Below, in pieces: positions 16,822 to 25,539 of a DNA stretch of 63,572 nt. The translations under genes and the position numbers were made by a program. The notes under the pieces were generated by a model, which saw only the letters and a list, made by a program, of their open reading frames with translations, searched no databases and had not been told where the DNA came from. Within the stretch, counting starts at the first letter, position 1. Each line of letters begins with the position of its first letter. Origin of the DNA: Carnobacterium divergens (GTDB taxonomy: Bacteria; Bacillota; Bacilli; Lactobacillales; Carnobacteriaceae); contig NZ_LT992558.1 of NCBI RefSeq assembly GCF_900258435.1, positions 443,698 to 507,269 on the forward strand, given 5' to 3'.

Positions 16822-19800
16822 CTAAAGAAAGTTTAGAAAAAAATCATGAATTGTCCTTCGTAATTTAGTTAAATTGAAAGAGTCGTTATTGAGAAATGTT
16901 ATAACCGTTAGAGATAATAAAAATACAATTAAAAGAGTCCAACTATAATTCATAATAGAAAAACTAATGGGCAAATTTAATCGTAATTTTTTAGAGAGGA
17001 AAGTGTATAGGGTCATTCCAAAGATTCCTCCTAAAAAGCAGCCGATCATGATAAAAGGATAGCATTTGTTTAAAATAGAAGCATGGATTTTTTGCTTTTC
17101 AAATCCCAAAGCACTTAAAATTTGCCGATAGTTGGTCTGGCTAGCTAGCTGATGATAGAATATAGCGTATATTGTAAGAGCTGTTATGCAAATCGTGATT
17201 AAAACAAAGACGCTGACAAGGGTGCGAAGGGAGTCGTTGGACAATGCAGCGTTTGTTTGACTGACTGCATCAACTGTTGGCAAACCTAATAAAAGGGTGG
17301 CTAAACGACTGGTTGCTTCCGCGGGAGTAGAAACAGAAGTCGGATTTTCCAATCTTTCATATAGCTTTCCTTTAAAATCAAGAGTATCTACGTCAAGAAG
17401 AGGTGTTCCAATTACTTGGTTAAGAGTAGTCGGCAATTCAAGCTGGAAAGTGTCAGCAGTGCTTTCTTTCTTAAAGACCTCTTGATAATAGGCAGATGAA
17501 AGATAGAAGCCTTCTTGCTCTATTTTTAAGATTTTTTCAATTAAAAGGAGCTGTTTTTGTCCTTTTGCGTCATAAGCTACAACTGAGTCACCCCTTTTTA
17601 AGCGTTGGTTTTTTGCAGTTTTTTCGGTTAAAAGGGCACCTTTAGTTGGAAGCAAGTTAGCAAGATCGCTTTTTTCTTTAGGAACAATCAAAGAAACCGA
17701 GGAGCCGTTTGTTAAGGTAATGTCTTCTTTATGGACCAGTGGCGGTGCTTCAATTGAATAGTAATGGAGAAGCTTTAAATAATCTGGTTTGTCCGTTTGC
17801 TCTTTTATTGGATGCAATTTAACTTCTAAAATAGTTGGATGTTCTTTTAGTTCATTCGTTTGAATAGTGAGCAGGCTATTTATTCCTAGAAATAAAAGTG
17901 TCACTGCAATAGTAATCGGGACGACAACTGAAACGGTCAGATGCTGGATTTGTTTGATAGCTTTTGTCTGTTTATGAGTAATGATGAGTGAATCATATAA
18001 GACTGGTAATAGATTGATTAATAAAGTCAGCCCAAAAGCAACGGCTAAGACTTGTTTATTGAGAAGGAATTGAGCGTTTTCAATTAAATAGCTTTTTTGA
18101 TAAAGTTTAAAAACGACCATAGGAATACCGTAAATTCCGATAAAGCAACCGGCTACTAAACCTATTAAAGCGGCACTTGTATTCAACAATAAAGTAGGCG
18201 CAAAAATAGGGAAGGGAGGAACGCCTAAAGCTTTTAACGTAGCGAAGCGTGGTTGGTTTTTTCTTAAGGAATTAAAGATTAAGCTAGCTGCTACAAACAT
18301 GGTTAGTCCGTAAACGATAACTGGTGCTATTTGGGTCACGTATTTTAAATGTAACAACTCTTTTTGATAGGCAGCATAACTAGGATTTTCAGTAGCCTTT
18401 TCGATAGAAAAAGCAGGTGCCTTCACTTGTTTAATTTGTTTGCTAACGTTATGTTTATCCTTGGTTTCTTTTTTTATTTCCGTTTCAAGTACCGTTTTTT
18501 GTTGAGCCAGTGTTTCTTTTAATTCAGCCAAGCTTTGCTCATCAGCAGCCACCATTTCAGAATCTGTGGTTGCCAATTCATTTTGTGTTTGTTGAATGTC
18601 TTCTTTTTCAAATAGTTTCGTTTCATAGTCCGATTCACTATCCGAAAAACGTTCTTCAAGTTGGCTCAATTGGTCAAGGGCGGTAGTGAGTGTTTCATTT
18701 TGTTGGGCTAAAATAGCTTCATTGGCAGTGAATTGTGTTTGAGACGTCGCCAGTTGATTGAGTTGAGCTGCTATTTTGGCTTGCTGGGTCTGATAGTTTT
18801 TTAAACGTGACTCGTATTTTTTTTGTGCCTCTTTTTGTTGGGCTGGATGTTGAATCTGTTTGATTTTTTTAGCATCGGCGTCTAATGAATCTTGCAAAGC
18901 AGCTACCTGTTCTTGATTGGCTTCAACAAGTTGTGTAAATTCATCCAAGCTATTTTGATTTTCTGCCATCAGCGTTTCTGACTCTTCGATGGCAGTGGTC
19001 ATTGTTTCAACTTCTTGAATTTTTGCAGTCAGGAGTTGTTCGTTTTGTTGAAAAGTAGCTTGCGCTCCTGTGAGTTCACTTTCTATTGTTGTGAGTTGTT
19101 GGGAAAGGGCGCTTTTTTCAGCTTCTAACGCTATTTTTTGTTCAGAAACTATTTTTTCGGAGTCGCTTATTTCCGTTGTTTGATTGTCTAGTTCCGCGGT
19201 TAAATCAGCAATTTTTTCTTCGATATCTGCTTGCTTTGTAAGCAGTGCCTCTTTGGCCTCTTCCATTTTTTGAATGCCGATTTGATTGAGGGCGGTTCTC
19301 GTCTGTCTCGCTTGTTTAGAGAGCTCTTGCTGGTAAGGCGTTTGATAATGAGTTTTATTTTTAGTTGTTTGGTAAGTCAAGATTAAATCGTTTTTAGTTG
19401 ATAAGTTAAAATCCTGTTCTAGAATCACTGAGATAAACGCAATCTCGCCATTTCCAATTGGGCTAATGCCACGGAATTGAGTGTGGATAAATTCAGGACT
19501 AGAAACAAACCCGACGACTTGAAAGGTTGTTTTCTTTAACTGATTCTGAGTGTTATGGTTGAGATCGTCTAGAAAAGTAATGTTCGAACCTAGAGGATAA
19601 ATAGTTGCCATCTTTTGGTCTAGCACTATTTCACCACTTTTTTGAGGAAAGGAACCTTGTTTCAGTTGATAGGGTACGTTCTTTTGTTGTGCGTTTGATT
19701 TTGGCATCGAGCGAATCAAGGCAACTTGTTGCTTGTAGTCACTAATTGCAAACTCAGAATAGCCTAAGTAATGATTTGCTAGTTTTACTTGTTCTTGTAT

Positions 19801-20022
19801 CGTGCTGAAATCATCTGAGGTAAAACCGGCTGTGGATTTGATAGTGGCATCTGGTAAATGATACGATTGATAATAACGGTCGCCAGTTTTGAGCATGGTT
19901 GGGTAAATGGCTTGTCCACCAATAAACAGACTAGTTCCTAACAAAAATAAAAAGGCAAGAGCCAGTAAACGCTTCTTAGCTTTTTGTAGTTCACGAAAAC
20001 AGTCATTTTTAAACTTGTTCAT
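16822..20022 (-). CDS. FtsX-like ABC transporter permease with long coiled coil
   Basis: 1066 residues. One N-terminal transmembrane helix (about 20-40, LLALAFLFLLGTSLFIGG), an extracellular region, then a heptad-rich coiled coil of about 300 residues (roughly 240-540, full of Glu/Gln/Leu), followed by FtsX-type blocks of transmembrane helices (about 570-720 and four more near the C-terminus). This arrangement fits large MacB/FtsX permeases of lactic bacteria that span the wall, used for peptide resistance, signalling or secretion. ATG 20022 is preferred to 20043 because AAGGAGG lies 8 bases before it. It follows the ATPase gene closely; together they form a two-gene unit. Confidence 0.85.
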   Translation of the reverse strand: MNKFKNDCFRELQKAKKRLLALAFLFLLGTSLFIGGQAIYPTMLKTGDRYYQSYHLPDATIKSTAGFTSDDFSTIQEQVKLANHYLGYSEFAISDYKQQVALIRSMPKSNAQQKNVPYQLKQGSFPQKSGEIVLDQKMATIYPLGSNITFLDDLNHNTQNQLKKTTFQVVGFVSSPEFIHTQFRGISPIGNGEIAFISVILEQDFNLSTKNDLILTYQTTKNKTHYQTPYQQELSKQARQTRTALNQIGIQKMEEAKEALLTKQADIEEKIADLTAELDNQTTEISDSEKIVSEQKIALEAEKSALSQQLTTIESELTGAQATFQQNEQLLTAKIQEVETMTTAIEESETLMAENQNSLDEFTQLVEANQEQVAALQDSLDADAKKIKQIQHPAQQKEAQKKYESRLKNYQTQQAKIAAQLNQLATSQTQFTANEAILAQQNETLTTALDQLSQLEERFSDSESDYETKLFEKEDIQQTQNELATTDSEMVAADEQSLAELKETLAQQKTVLETEIKKETKDKHNVSKQIKQVKAPAFSIEKATENPSYAAYQKELLHLKYVTQIAPVIVYGLTMFVAASLIFNSLRKNQPRFATLKALGVPPFPIFAPTLLLNTSAALIGLVAGCFIGIYGIPMVVFKLYQKSYLIENAQFLLNKQVLAVAFGLTLLINLLPVLYDSLIITHKQTKAIKQIQHLTVSVVVPITIAVTLLFLGINSLLTIQTNELKEHPTILEVKLHPIKEQTDKPDYLKLLHYYSIEAPPLVHKEDITLTNGSSVSLIVPKEKSDLANLLPTKGALLTEKTAKNQRLKRGDSVVAYDAKGQKQLLLIEKILKIEQEGFYLSSAYYQEVFKKESTADTFQLELPTTLNQVIGTPLLDVDTLDFKGKLYERLENPTSVSTPAEATSRLATLLLGLPTVDAVSQTNAALSNDSLRTLVSVFVLITICITALTIYAIFYHQLASQTNYRQILSALGFEKQKIHASILNKCYPFIMIGCFLGGIFGMTLYTFLSKKLRLNLPISFSIMNYSWTLLIVFLLSLTVITFLNNDSFNLTKLRRTIHDFFLNFL

Positions 20023-20036
20023 GAAAGCACGCCTCC

Positions 20037-20732
20037 TTACCATTTTAAATCAGCTATCTTAGCTGGTTTTTTATTGGATTTAATAGCTGTAACGTGGCCT
20101 TTTGATAAGGTAAGTACACGATTGGCAAAGGGAATCAATTGTTTTCGCTTTGTTGCAAGAAGAATCGTTGTTCCTCGTTTTTTAGCAGTTTCTTGAAGAA
20201 AAATCAAAACAGTTTGTGCTGAAAAAGAATCTAAAGCACTAAGCGGCTCATCTAACAATAAAACCTTTGGTTTTTTGACAAGTGCTCTTGCTAAGAGAAC
20301 CAACTGATAGTCACCGCTTGAAAGGTCACTTGGAAAGCGATCTAACGCTTCATGAATTCCAACTTGCGCAAGGATGTGTTTGGGTTCATAAGAAAAAGGC
20401 GCTTGTGCAGCGACTAGTTCAATATTTTCTTGAATGGTAAGGGAATCAATTAACGGTACATCTTGAAGAACCAACCCAAGCTCTTCTTTTCGATAGCGTG
20501 CACGCTGAGGTTCATTTAATTCATGAACCTTTTTTTTATTGATTAAAATTTTTCCTGCGTCTGCCGTTTCTAAACTAGCAAGTACTTTTAGAAGGGTCGT
20601 TTTTCCAGAACCAGAGCAGCCACTAATCAGTGCGAGCTCCCCTGTTTTGATTTGAAAAGTTACATTACTGAGAATTCGTTTGTTCTTTTGTTCCGAGAAA
20701 GCATTTTTAGTTAAACCGATTACGTTAATCAT
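20037..20732 (-). CDS. ABC transporter ATP-binding protein with altered motifs
   Basis: 231 residues. Walker A is intact (GCSGSGKTT, about residues 38-46), Q-loop LQDVP and Walker B VLLLDEP are present. The signature reads LSSGD in place of LSGGQ, and the H-loop segment reads ILLATKRK where LVTHD is normal, so the switch histidine is missing. Otherwise it has LolD/MacB-type length and fold. Partner of the large permease. Altered signature and H-loop suggest slow or regulated ATP hydrolysis, or a mechanotransmission role; this is inference. Confidence 0.88.
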   Translation of the reverse strand: MINVIGLTKNAFSEQKNKRILSNVTFQIKTGELALISGCSGSGKTTLLKVLASLETADAGKILINKKKVHELNEPQRARYRKEELGLVLQDVPLIDSLTIQENIELVAAQAPFSYEPKHILAQVGIHEALDRFPSDLSSGDYQLVLLARALVKKPKVLLLDEPLSALDSFSAQTVLIFLQETAKKRGTTILLATKRKQLIPFANRVLTLSKGHVTAIKSNKKPAKIADLKW

Positions 20733-21024
20733 GGTGTTCTCCTTTACAGTATGAATCCTTTTAGTTGATGTGGATAATGAATTCGTAAAATAACAACTTT
20801 AATAATAATGGCTGTTTCTTAATATCATACCATAAACTACGGGAGGATAATTATTTAAGTATTCGCTAATTTCGAGAATTAAAAAAAACGTAAAAATTGA
20901 ATTTTAGGTCGATCTTTATGGCAAAAATCATCCGGAATAGCGCTTTCTTGTGACGATAATCATTGAAATCACGTTATTTGTAAAAATATTAGCAAACATT
21001 ATGGAAATTTTGCACTTATATTGA
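20733..21024. other. Intergenic region between the exporter and fba
   Basis: No gene seen. For the minus-strand exporter there is an extended -10, TGGTATGAT, at plus positions 20824-20832. A GGGAGG-like ribosome site near 20840 has no suitable ORF. The remainder is AT-rich and holds no repeat that I could recognise. Confidence 0.5.
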
Positions 21025-21078
21025 TACAATATGAGGTGTAGATTCCTGAATTCTTTTGAAACTGAAGTTGACTTTAGT
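21022..21078 (+). promoter_or_regulatory. fba promoter and leader hairpin
   Basis: Extended -10 TGATACAAT at 21022-21030 with no good -35. It gives a leader of about 100 nt, which contains the hairpin ACTGAAG / CTTTAGT (21061-21067, 21072-21078). Confidence 0.5.
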
Positions 21079-21134
21079 TGAGCTAGGATTTAAGTAATAC
21101 GTACTATAGATATTTCACTAGGAGGAATTAGATT

Positions 21135-22004
21135 ATGGCATTAGTATCAGCTACAGAAATGTTAAACAAAGCACGCGAAGGTAAATATGCAGTAGGTGCA
21201 TTCAATACCAACAATTTAGAATGGACAAAAGCAATTTTAGTGGGAGCTCAAGCAGCTAACTCACCTGTAATGATCCAAACTTCAATGGGTGCGGCTAAAT
21301 ACATGGGTGGATACAAAGTTTGTTACGATCTTGTAAAAGATTTAATTGATTCAATGGGAATCACTGTTCCTGTTGCACTTCACTTAGATCACGGTGATTA
21401 CGAAGCAGCTCTTGAATGTATCGAAATTGGATACACTTCAGTAATGTTTGATGGTTCTCACTTACCATTTGAAGAAAACATGGAAAAAGCTAAAGACGTT
21501 ATTGCTAAAGCACATGCTAAAGGCGTTTCTGTTGAATGTGAAGTTGGAAGCATCGGCGGAGAAGAAGACGGAATCATCGGTTCAGGCGAATTAGCTGACC
21601 CTAAAGAATGTAAATTAATCGCTGATCTTGGCGTTGATTTCTTAGCTGCTGGTATTGGTAACATCCATGGTTCATACCCAGCTAACTGGACAGGTTTAAG
21701 CTTTGAAACGTTATCTGCAATTGCAGACATCACTGGTGGACATTTACCATTAGTATTACACGGAGGTTCAGGAATTCCAGTAGAACAAGTTAAAAAAGCA
21801 ATTTCTCTTGGCGTTTCAAAAATCAACGTAAATACTGAGTGTCAAGAAGTATTTGCAGCTGCAACTCGTAAATATATCGAAGAAGGCAAAGACCAACAAG
21901 GTAAAGGTTTTGACCCTCGTAAATTATTAGAACCAGGAACTACTGCAGTTACTGAGTTAGTTAAACAAAGAATTGAATGGTTTGGTTCAACTGGTAAAGC
22001 TTAA
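21135..22004 (+). CDS. fba: Class II fructose-1,6-bisphosphate aldolase
   Basis: 289 residues. It cleaves fructose 1,6-bisphosphate to dihydroxyacetone phosphate and glyceraldehyde 3-phosphate in glycolysis. Zinc-site and catalytic motifs are intact: HLDHGDYE (His and catalytic Asp), the GSIGGEED glutamate, GNIHG, and VLHGGSGIP; NVNTE binds the substrate phosphate. Codon use is strongly biased as expected for a highly expressed gene. AGGAGGA lies 8-9 bases before ATG. Single-gene unit with its own promoter and terminator. Confidence 0.97.
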   Translation: MALVSATEMLNKAREGKYAVGAFNTNNLEWTKAILVGAQAANSPVMIQTSMGAAKYMGGYKVCYDLVKDLIDSMGITVPVALHLDHGDYEAALECIEIGYTSVMFDGSHLPFEENMEKAKDVIAKAHAKGVSVECEVGSIGGEEDGIIGSGELADPKECKLIADLGVDFLAAGIGNIHGSYPANWTGLSFETLSAIADITGGHLPLVLHGGSGIPVEQVKKAISLGVSKINVNTECQEVFAAATRKYIEEGKDQQGKGFDPRKLLEPGTTAVTELVKQRIEWFGSTGKA

Positions 22005-22038
22005 TTTTTAAGCCTTGCTTATTTGAAGCTAAAACAAT

Positions 22039-22082
22039 AAAATCAGCAATGGGCTTCTTTAAGAAGACCATTGCTGATTTTT
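22039..22082 (+). terminator. fba terminator
   Basis: Perfect 14-bp stem AAAATCAGCAATGG / CCATTGCTGATTTT followed by T residues. Confidence 0.88.
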
Positions 22083-22107
22083 ACATAGAAGAAAAAGGGA
22101 GTATGTT

Positions 22108-22827
22108 ATGCGGTTAGATAAATTATTATTTGAAACAGGCTATGGCTCTAGGAATCAAGTGAAGCAATTAATTAAACGAAAGCAAGTCCGTATCAATGGT
22201 GAGTTGGTCTTAACAGATGGTTATAACGTCGATCCTGAAGTACAAACAGTCCTTGTTTCAGGAAAACAAGTCCACTATCAAGCGCATGTGTATTATATGT
22301 TAAATAAACCAGCAGGCGTTGTCAGTGCGGTGCGTGATGCCAAAAATCAAACCGTTATTGATTTGATTGCGAAAAAAGATCAACGTCCAGGATTATTTCC
22401 AGTAGGCCGTTTAGATCGAGATACGGAAGGGTTGTTGTTAATAACGAATAATGGTCAATTGGCGCATCAGTTATTAGTTCCTAAAAAAGAAGTGGTAAAA
22501 AAATATGAAGCAATTGTTAATGAACCAGTTACAGATGCAGATGTTCAAGCATTTAAGGAAGGAATTATTTTTCATGGCGGTATTCAATGCAAACCTGCTG
22601 AATTGCGTATTTTAGAAACTATGGAGAATGAAAGTCGCGTTTTATTAGCTATTAGTGAAGGGAAATTTCATCAAGTTAAAAAGATGTTTTTATCTGTTGG
22701 GAAAAAAGTAACGTATTTGAAGAGAGTAGCTATGGGGACATTGGTTTTGGATGAAGGACTAGAAAAGGGTTCTTATCGAGCATTGACGAATGAAGAGCTG
22801 GAAAACTATCAGCGTTACTTTATATAA
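22108..22827 (+). CDS. RsuA-family rRNA pseudouridine synthase
   Basis: 239 residues: an S4 RNA-binding domain (1-~60) followed by the RsuA/RluB catalytic domain with the active-site aspartate in VGRLDRDTEGLLL (about residue 103). The length and YYMLNKPAGVVSA block fit the 16S rRNA pseudouridine-516 synthase group (RsuA), though RluB-type 23S enzymes are close relatives. It acts on ribosomal RNA during small-subunit assembly. Followed by a strong bidirectional terminator shared with the convergent PhzF gene. Confidence 0.9.
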   Translation: MRLDKLLFETGYGSRNQVKQLIKRKQVRINGELVLTDGYNVDPEVQTVLVSGKQVHYQAHVYYMLNKPAGVVSAVRDAKNQTVIDLIAKKDQRPGLFPVGRLDRDTEGLLLITNNGQLAHQLLVPKKEVVKKYEAIVNEPVTDADVQAFKEGIIFHGGIQCKPAELRILETMENESRVLLAISEGKFHQVKKMFLSVGKKVTYLKRVAMGTLVLDEGLEKGSYRALTNEELENYQRYFI

Positions 22828-22882
22828 AAAAGGCTGTAATAAACACCAACCTGATTTTAGGCGTGTTTTTTACAGCCTTTTT
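22826..22882. terminator. Bidirectional terminator between rsuA-like and phzF-like genes
   Basis: Stem AAAAAAGGCTGTAA / TTACAGCCTTTTT with a 30-base loop; T-runs occur on both strands. Confidence 0.75.
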
Positions 22883-22883
22883 A

Positions 22884-23732
22884 CTAACACTCTATATCGA
22901 GTGTTTCGCAATAATAGCCTTTGCCACCAACATAAACTTGTTCTATTTCATTTGTGTGAGTGGTTGTTAGTTTTACCAATATTTCGGAGGGAGCGTTTAG
23001 AGAATAACCTTGTTCAAATACGTAAAGTTCTTTTTTTAAATCGTTTTGTTGATAAAGGTAGCAAGCTAATGCACCGTTTGAAGTACCAGTAGCGGATTCT
23101 TCATTGATATCGTATAGGGGAGCAAAGTTTCTACATATGATGCGATCGTCATCAATGGTATATAGGTGCATTCCGATAACTTGATAGTTCTTACTGATTT
23201 CTTTAATTTTTTCAAAATTAGGTTGAAGTGCATGCAGTTGGGTTTCGCTTTTGATAGGAATTAACAGATCCTTTAGACCTGTGGAAACAATTTGGATAGG
23301 CATTTTACTGTCAATAGCTTCAATGTCAAAACAGTCAATAAACACATTTTCAGGCACAACATCATAAAATAGTGGTTTGTTTTGCTCCATAAACAAGACA
23401 TCATCTTCTATGGAAATACTAAGCACACCGCTATTGGTTTCTATTGTATAGCAATGTTTAAATAGTTTCTTTAAGTGCATCAAGATGACGAAAGAACCAA
23501 TTGTAGCATGACCACATAAATCAACTTCTTCCTTAGGTGTAAAATACTCAAATTTATAATCGGCAATGTCAGAATCTGATATAAAAGCAGTTTCTGCATA
23601 ACCCAGCTGTTTAGCGATTGCCATCTTTTGGATAGTGGTCAACGACTCATTTTCCATCAATACCACACCTGCTTTATTTCCGCCGCCTTGATTCTTACTA
23701 AATGCACTTGCAACATAAACCGATAGTTTCAT
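22884..23732 (-). CDS. PhzF-family isomerase-like protein
   Basis: 282 residues with the diaminopimelate-epimerase-like PhzF fold. Recognisable blocks are the N-terminal GNKAGVVLMEN, GYAETAFI with the catalytic Glu, VDLCGHATIGS and ESATGTSNGALACYL. PhzF itself isomerises a phenazine precursor, but no other phenazine gene is present here, and family members of unknown substrate are common in Firmicutes. Likely a cytosolic isomerase of unknown substrate. The ATG follows GGAAGG. Convergent with the pseudouridine synthase gene. Confidence 0.85.
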   Translation of the reverse strand: MKLSVYVASAFSKNQGGGNKAGVVLMENESLTTIQKMAIAKQLGYAETAFISDSDIADYKFEYFTPKEEVDLCGHATIGSFVILMHLKKLFKHCYTIETNSGVLSISIEDDVLFMEQNKPLFYDVVPENVFIDCFDIEAIDSKMPIQIVSTGLKDLLIPIKSETQLHALQPNFEKIKEISKNYQVIGMHLYTIDDDRIICRNFAPLYDINEESATGTSNGALACYLYQQNDLKKELYVFEQGYSLNAPSEILVKLTTTHTNEIEQVYVGGKGYYCETLDIEC

Positions 23733-23841
23733 AAGACCCCTTCCTTTCCTTGTAGTATAAACACTACTTTTGATAATAAAGTAAGAGGCAAACTATCTTC
23801 AAGCATGTCTATGCCTAAAAATAATTTGCCTATCTGTTTTT

Positions 23842-24561
23842 TTAGTCTTCTAAGTTGACATTATGATGAACTTTTTGAACATCCTCTAGATCTTCTAGAG
23901 CATCAATCAGATTTTCAAATTTTTCTAAATCTTCACCTTCTAAAGTCACTTCATTTTGTGGAATCATTTCGATTTCAGCAACGGTAAAGTCTTCAATTCC
24001 TAATTCTTTTAATGCTCCTTGAACTGTATGGAAGTTTTCAGGTTCAGCATAAATAATGGTTTGACCGTCTTCGTCAGCAACGTCACGAACGTCAACATCG
24101 GCTTCCATCAATAACTCAAGCAATTCGTCAGCATCACGATTTTCTACTCCAAAAACGGCCGTATTATCGAAAAGATAGGCAACAGAACCACTCACACCCA
24201 TATTTCCTCCATTTTTACCATAAGCGGCACGAACATCAGAGGCCGTACGATTCACATTATTTGTTAAGGCATCGACAATAATCATTGAGCCATTTGGTCC
24301 AAAACCTTCGTATCGTAATTCAGAGTAAGTTTCATCACCGGAACCTTTCGCTTTTTCAATCGCGCGATCAATGACATGTTTTGGCACGTTATAAGTCTTA
24401 GCACGTTCAATAACAAAGCGTAATTTTTGGTTAGAGTGAGGATCTGGATCCCCTTGTTTTGCAGCTACATAAATTTCAATGCCAAACTTAGCATAGATGC
24501 GACTTGTATTTTTGTCTTTTGATGCTTTTTTGTCTTTAATATTTGCCCATTTACGACCCAT
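23842..24561 (-). CDS. YebC/PmpR-family protein, YeeN subtype
   Basis: 239 residues. The N-terminus [20 protein letters not shown] and [13 protein letters not shown] mark the YeeN (YebC2) branch rather than the classical MAGHSKW-type YebC. Family proteins were long labelled transcriptional regulators; more recent work links them to ribosomes and to translation through proline-rich stretches. The ATG at 24561 is preferred to the in-frame GTG at 24570 because MGRK is the family start. Monocistronic. Confidence 0.9.
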   Translation of the reverse strand: MGRKWANIKDKKASKDKNTSRIYAKFGIEIYVAAKQGDPDPHSNQKLRFVIERAKTYNVPKHVIDRAIEKAKGSGDETYSELRYEGFGPNGSMIIVDALTNNVNRTASDVRAAYGKNGGNMGVSGSVAYLFDNTAVFGVENRDADELLELLMEADVDVRDVADEDGQTIIYAEPENFHTVQGALKELGIEDFTVAEIEMIPQNEVTLEGEDLEKFENLIDALEDLEDVQKVHHNVNLED

Positions 24562-24655
24562 TCTTTTCACTCGCTTTCATTTATTCGATTCGTGTTCTAC
24601 TGTGTTATTATACTTGGAAGTCCATGATTTGTTAAGTTTTTTTTGAAAATAACTC

Positions 24656-25360
24656 TTAGTAATGTTCTGATTGTAAAAAGAGATGCGCTTCAAGGTAGTT
24701 ATAGATTACCGTAGAAATGTTAAACAGTAAGCCATTTGCTAGATAAACGGTTTCTTTGACAATCAAGGAGGGATCTCCCACTGGCAAATCTAACAGAAAG
24801 GCTTCATCGGCAGTTAACTTGCTGACATGAATAAATTTGTCAGAAAAACCAATGGATAATTTTAAATCGTCTTCAATATAAGAATAAATTGATTTCTCTG
24901 CGATTTCTTGGTTTAAATAGGGAATGATTTCTTTGTTGTAATAGGTGTACTCAATACTTAAGGGTTTTTCGTCGCTAAAACGTTGCCGTTTCAACCGATA
25001 AATAGGTGTCCCAATTGGGCAGTTCATCATTTTTGCGAGCTCTTCATCGGCTTCAATCAAGGTTAAGTCTAAAAGCTTTGAACGAATTGTTTTTTGAAGG
25101 AAATCTTTACTGATTCCCTTAACATTTCCGATATTAATACAATCTTCTTGTTCTGCTTTGCGAATGTAAATACCGCTTCCTTGGACTTGGTAAACTAGCC
25201 CTCTTAGAGAAAGGATTTCAATGGCTTTTCGAATGGTATTTCGACTTGCTTCAAAATCAATCATTAATTGATCCACAGTTGGTAATTTTGTATTTACTTC
25301 ATAAACTTTTTGTCTGATACGGCGTTCGATTTCTTCAGCGATCACCTTATATTTAATCAT
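24656..25360 (-). CDS. GntR-family regulator of the beta-glucoside operon (UTRA type)
   Basis: 234 residues: N-terminal GntR winged helix (about 1-70, with LPTVDQLMIDFEASRNTIRKA) and a C-terminal UTRA effector domain (about 85-230). The HutC/UTRA subfamily commonly binds phosphorylated sugars. It is divergent from the PTS EIIC and 6-phospho-beta-glucosidase genes, so the likely effector is a phospho-beta-glucoside and the likely target is the shared intergenic region. ATG 25360 has AAAGGAAA upstream; the longer in-frame start at 25471 would run through the promoter region. Confidence 0.88.
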   Translation of the reverse strand: MIKYKVIAEEIERRIRQKVYEVNTKLPTVDQLMIDFEASRNTIRKAIEILSLRGLVYQVQGSGIYIRKAEQEDCINIGNVKGISKDFLQKTIRSKLLDLTLIEADEELAKMMNCPIGTPIYRLKRQRFSDEKPLSIEYTYYNKEIIPYLNQEIAEKSIYSYIEDDLKLSIGFSDKFIHVSKLTADEAFLLDLPVGDPSLIVKETVYLANGLLFNISTVIYNYLEAHLFLQSEHY

Positions 25361-25453
25361 AAAGGGTATTTCCTTTCTATTAATAGTGCTTGATGCATTT
25401 ATTATAGCAGATAATGGCAAAGACGTTTGAGAATAATTATAAGTGATTGGGTA

Positions 25454-25508
25454 TTGTAAAATTAGTACCAATGAATTATAATGAAATCATCAAAAGAAAG
25501 CGCTTTAT
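25454..25508 (+). promoter_or_regulatory. Promoter of the beta-glucoside PTS operon with cre-like site
   Basis: TTGTAA (25454-25459) and TATAAT (25477-25482) are separated by exactly 17 bp, a near-consensus promoter. AGAAAGCGCTTTAT (25495-25508) just downstream resembles a CcpA cre site with two mismatches, positioned to block elongation. ATTAGTACCAAT in the spacer could be part of the GntR operator. Confidence 0.6.
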
Positions 25509-25539
25509 TTTTAAAAATAAAAAATAGGGGGATTCAAAG

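Noticed and set aside
22108-22827. Assigning the pseudouridine synthase firmly as RsuA
   Set aside because: RsuA, RluB and RluE-type proteins share the visible motifs; length favours RsuA but a phylogeny is required, so no gene symbol is given.
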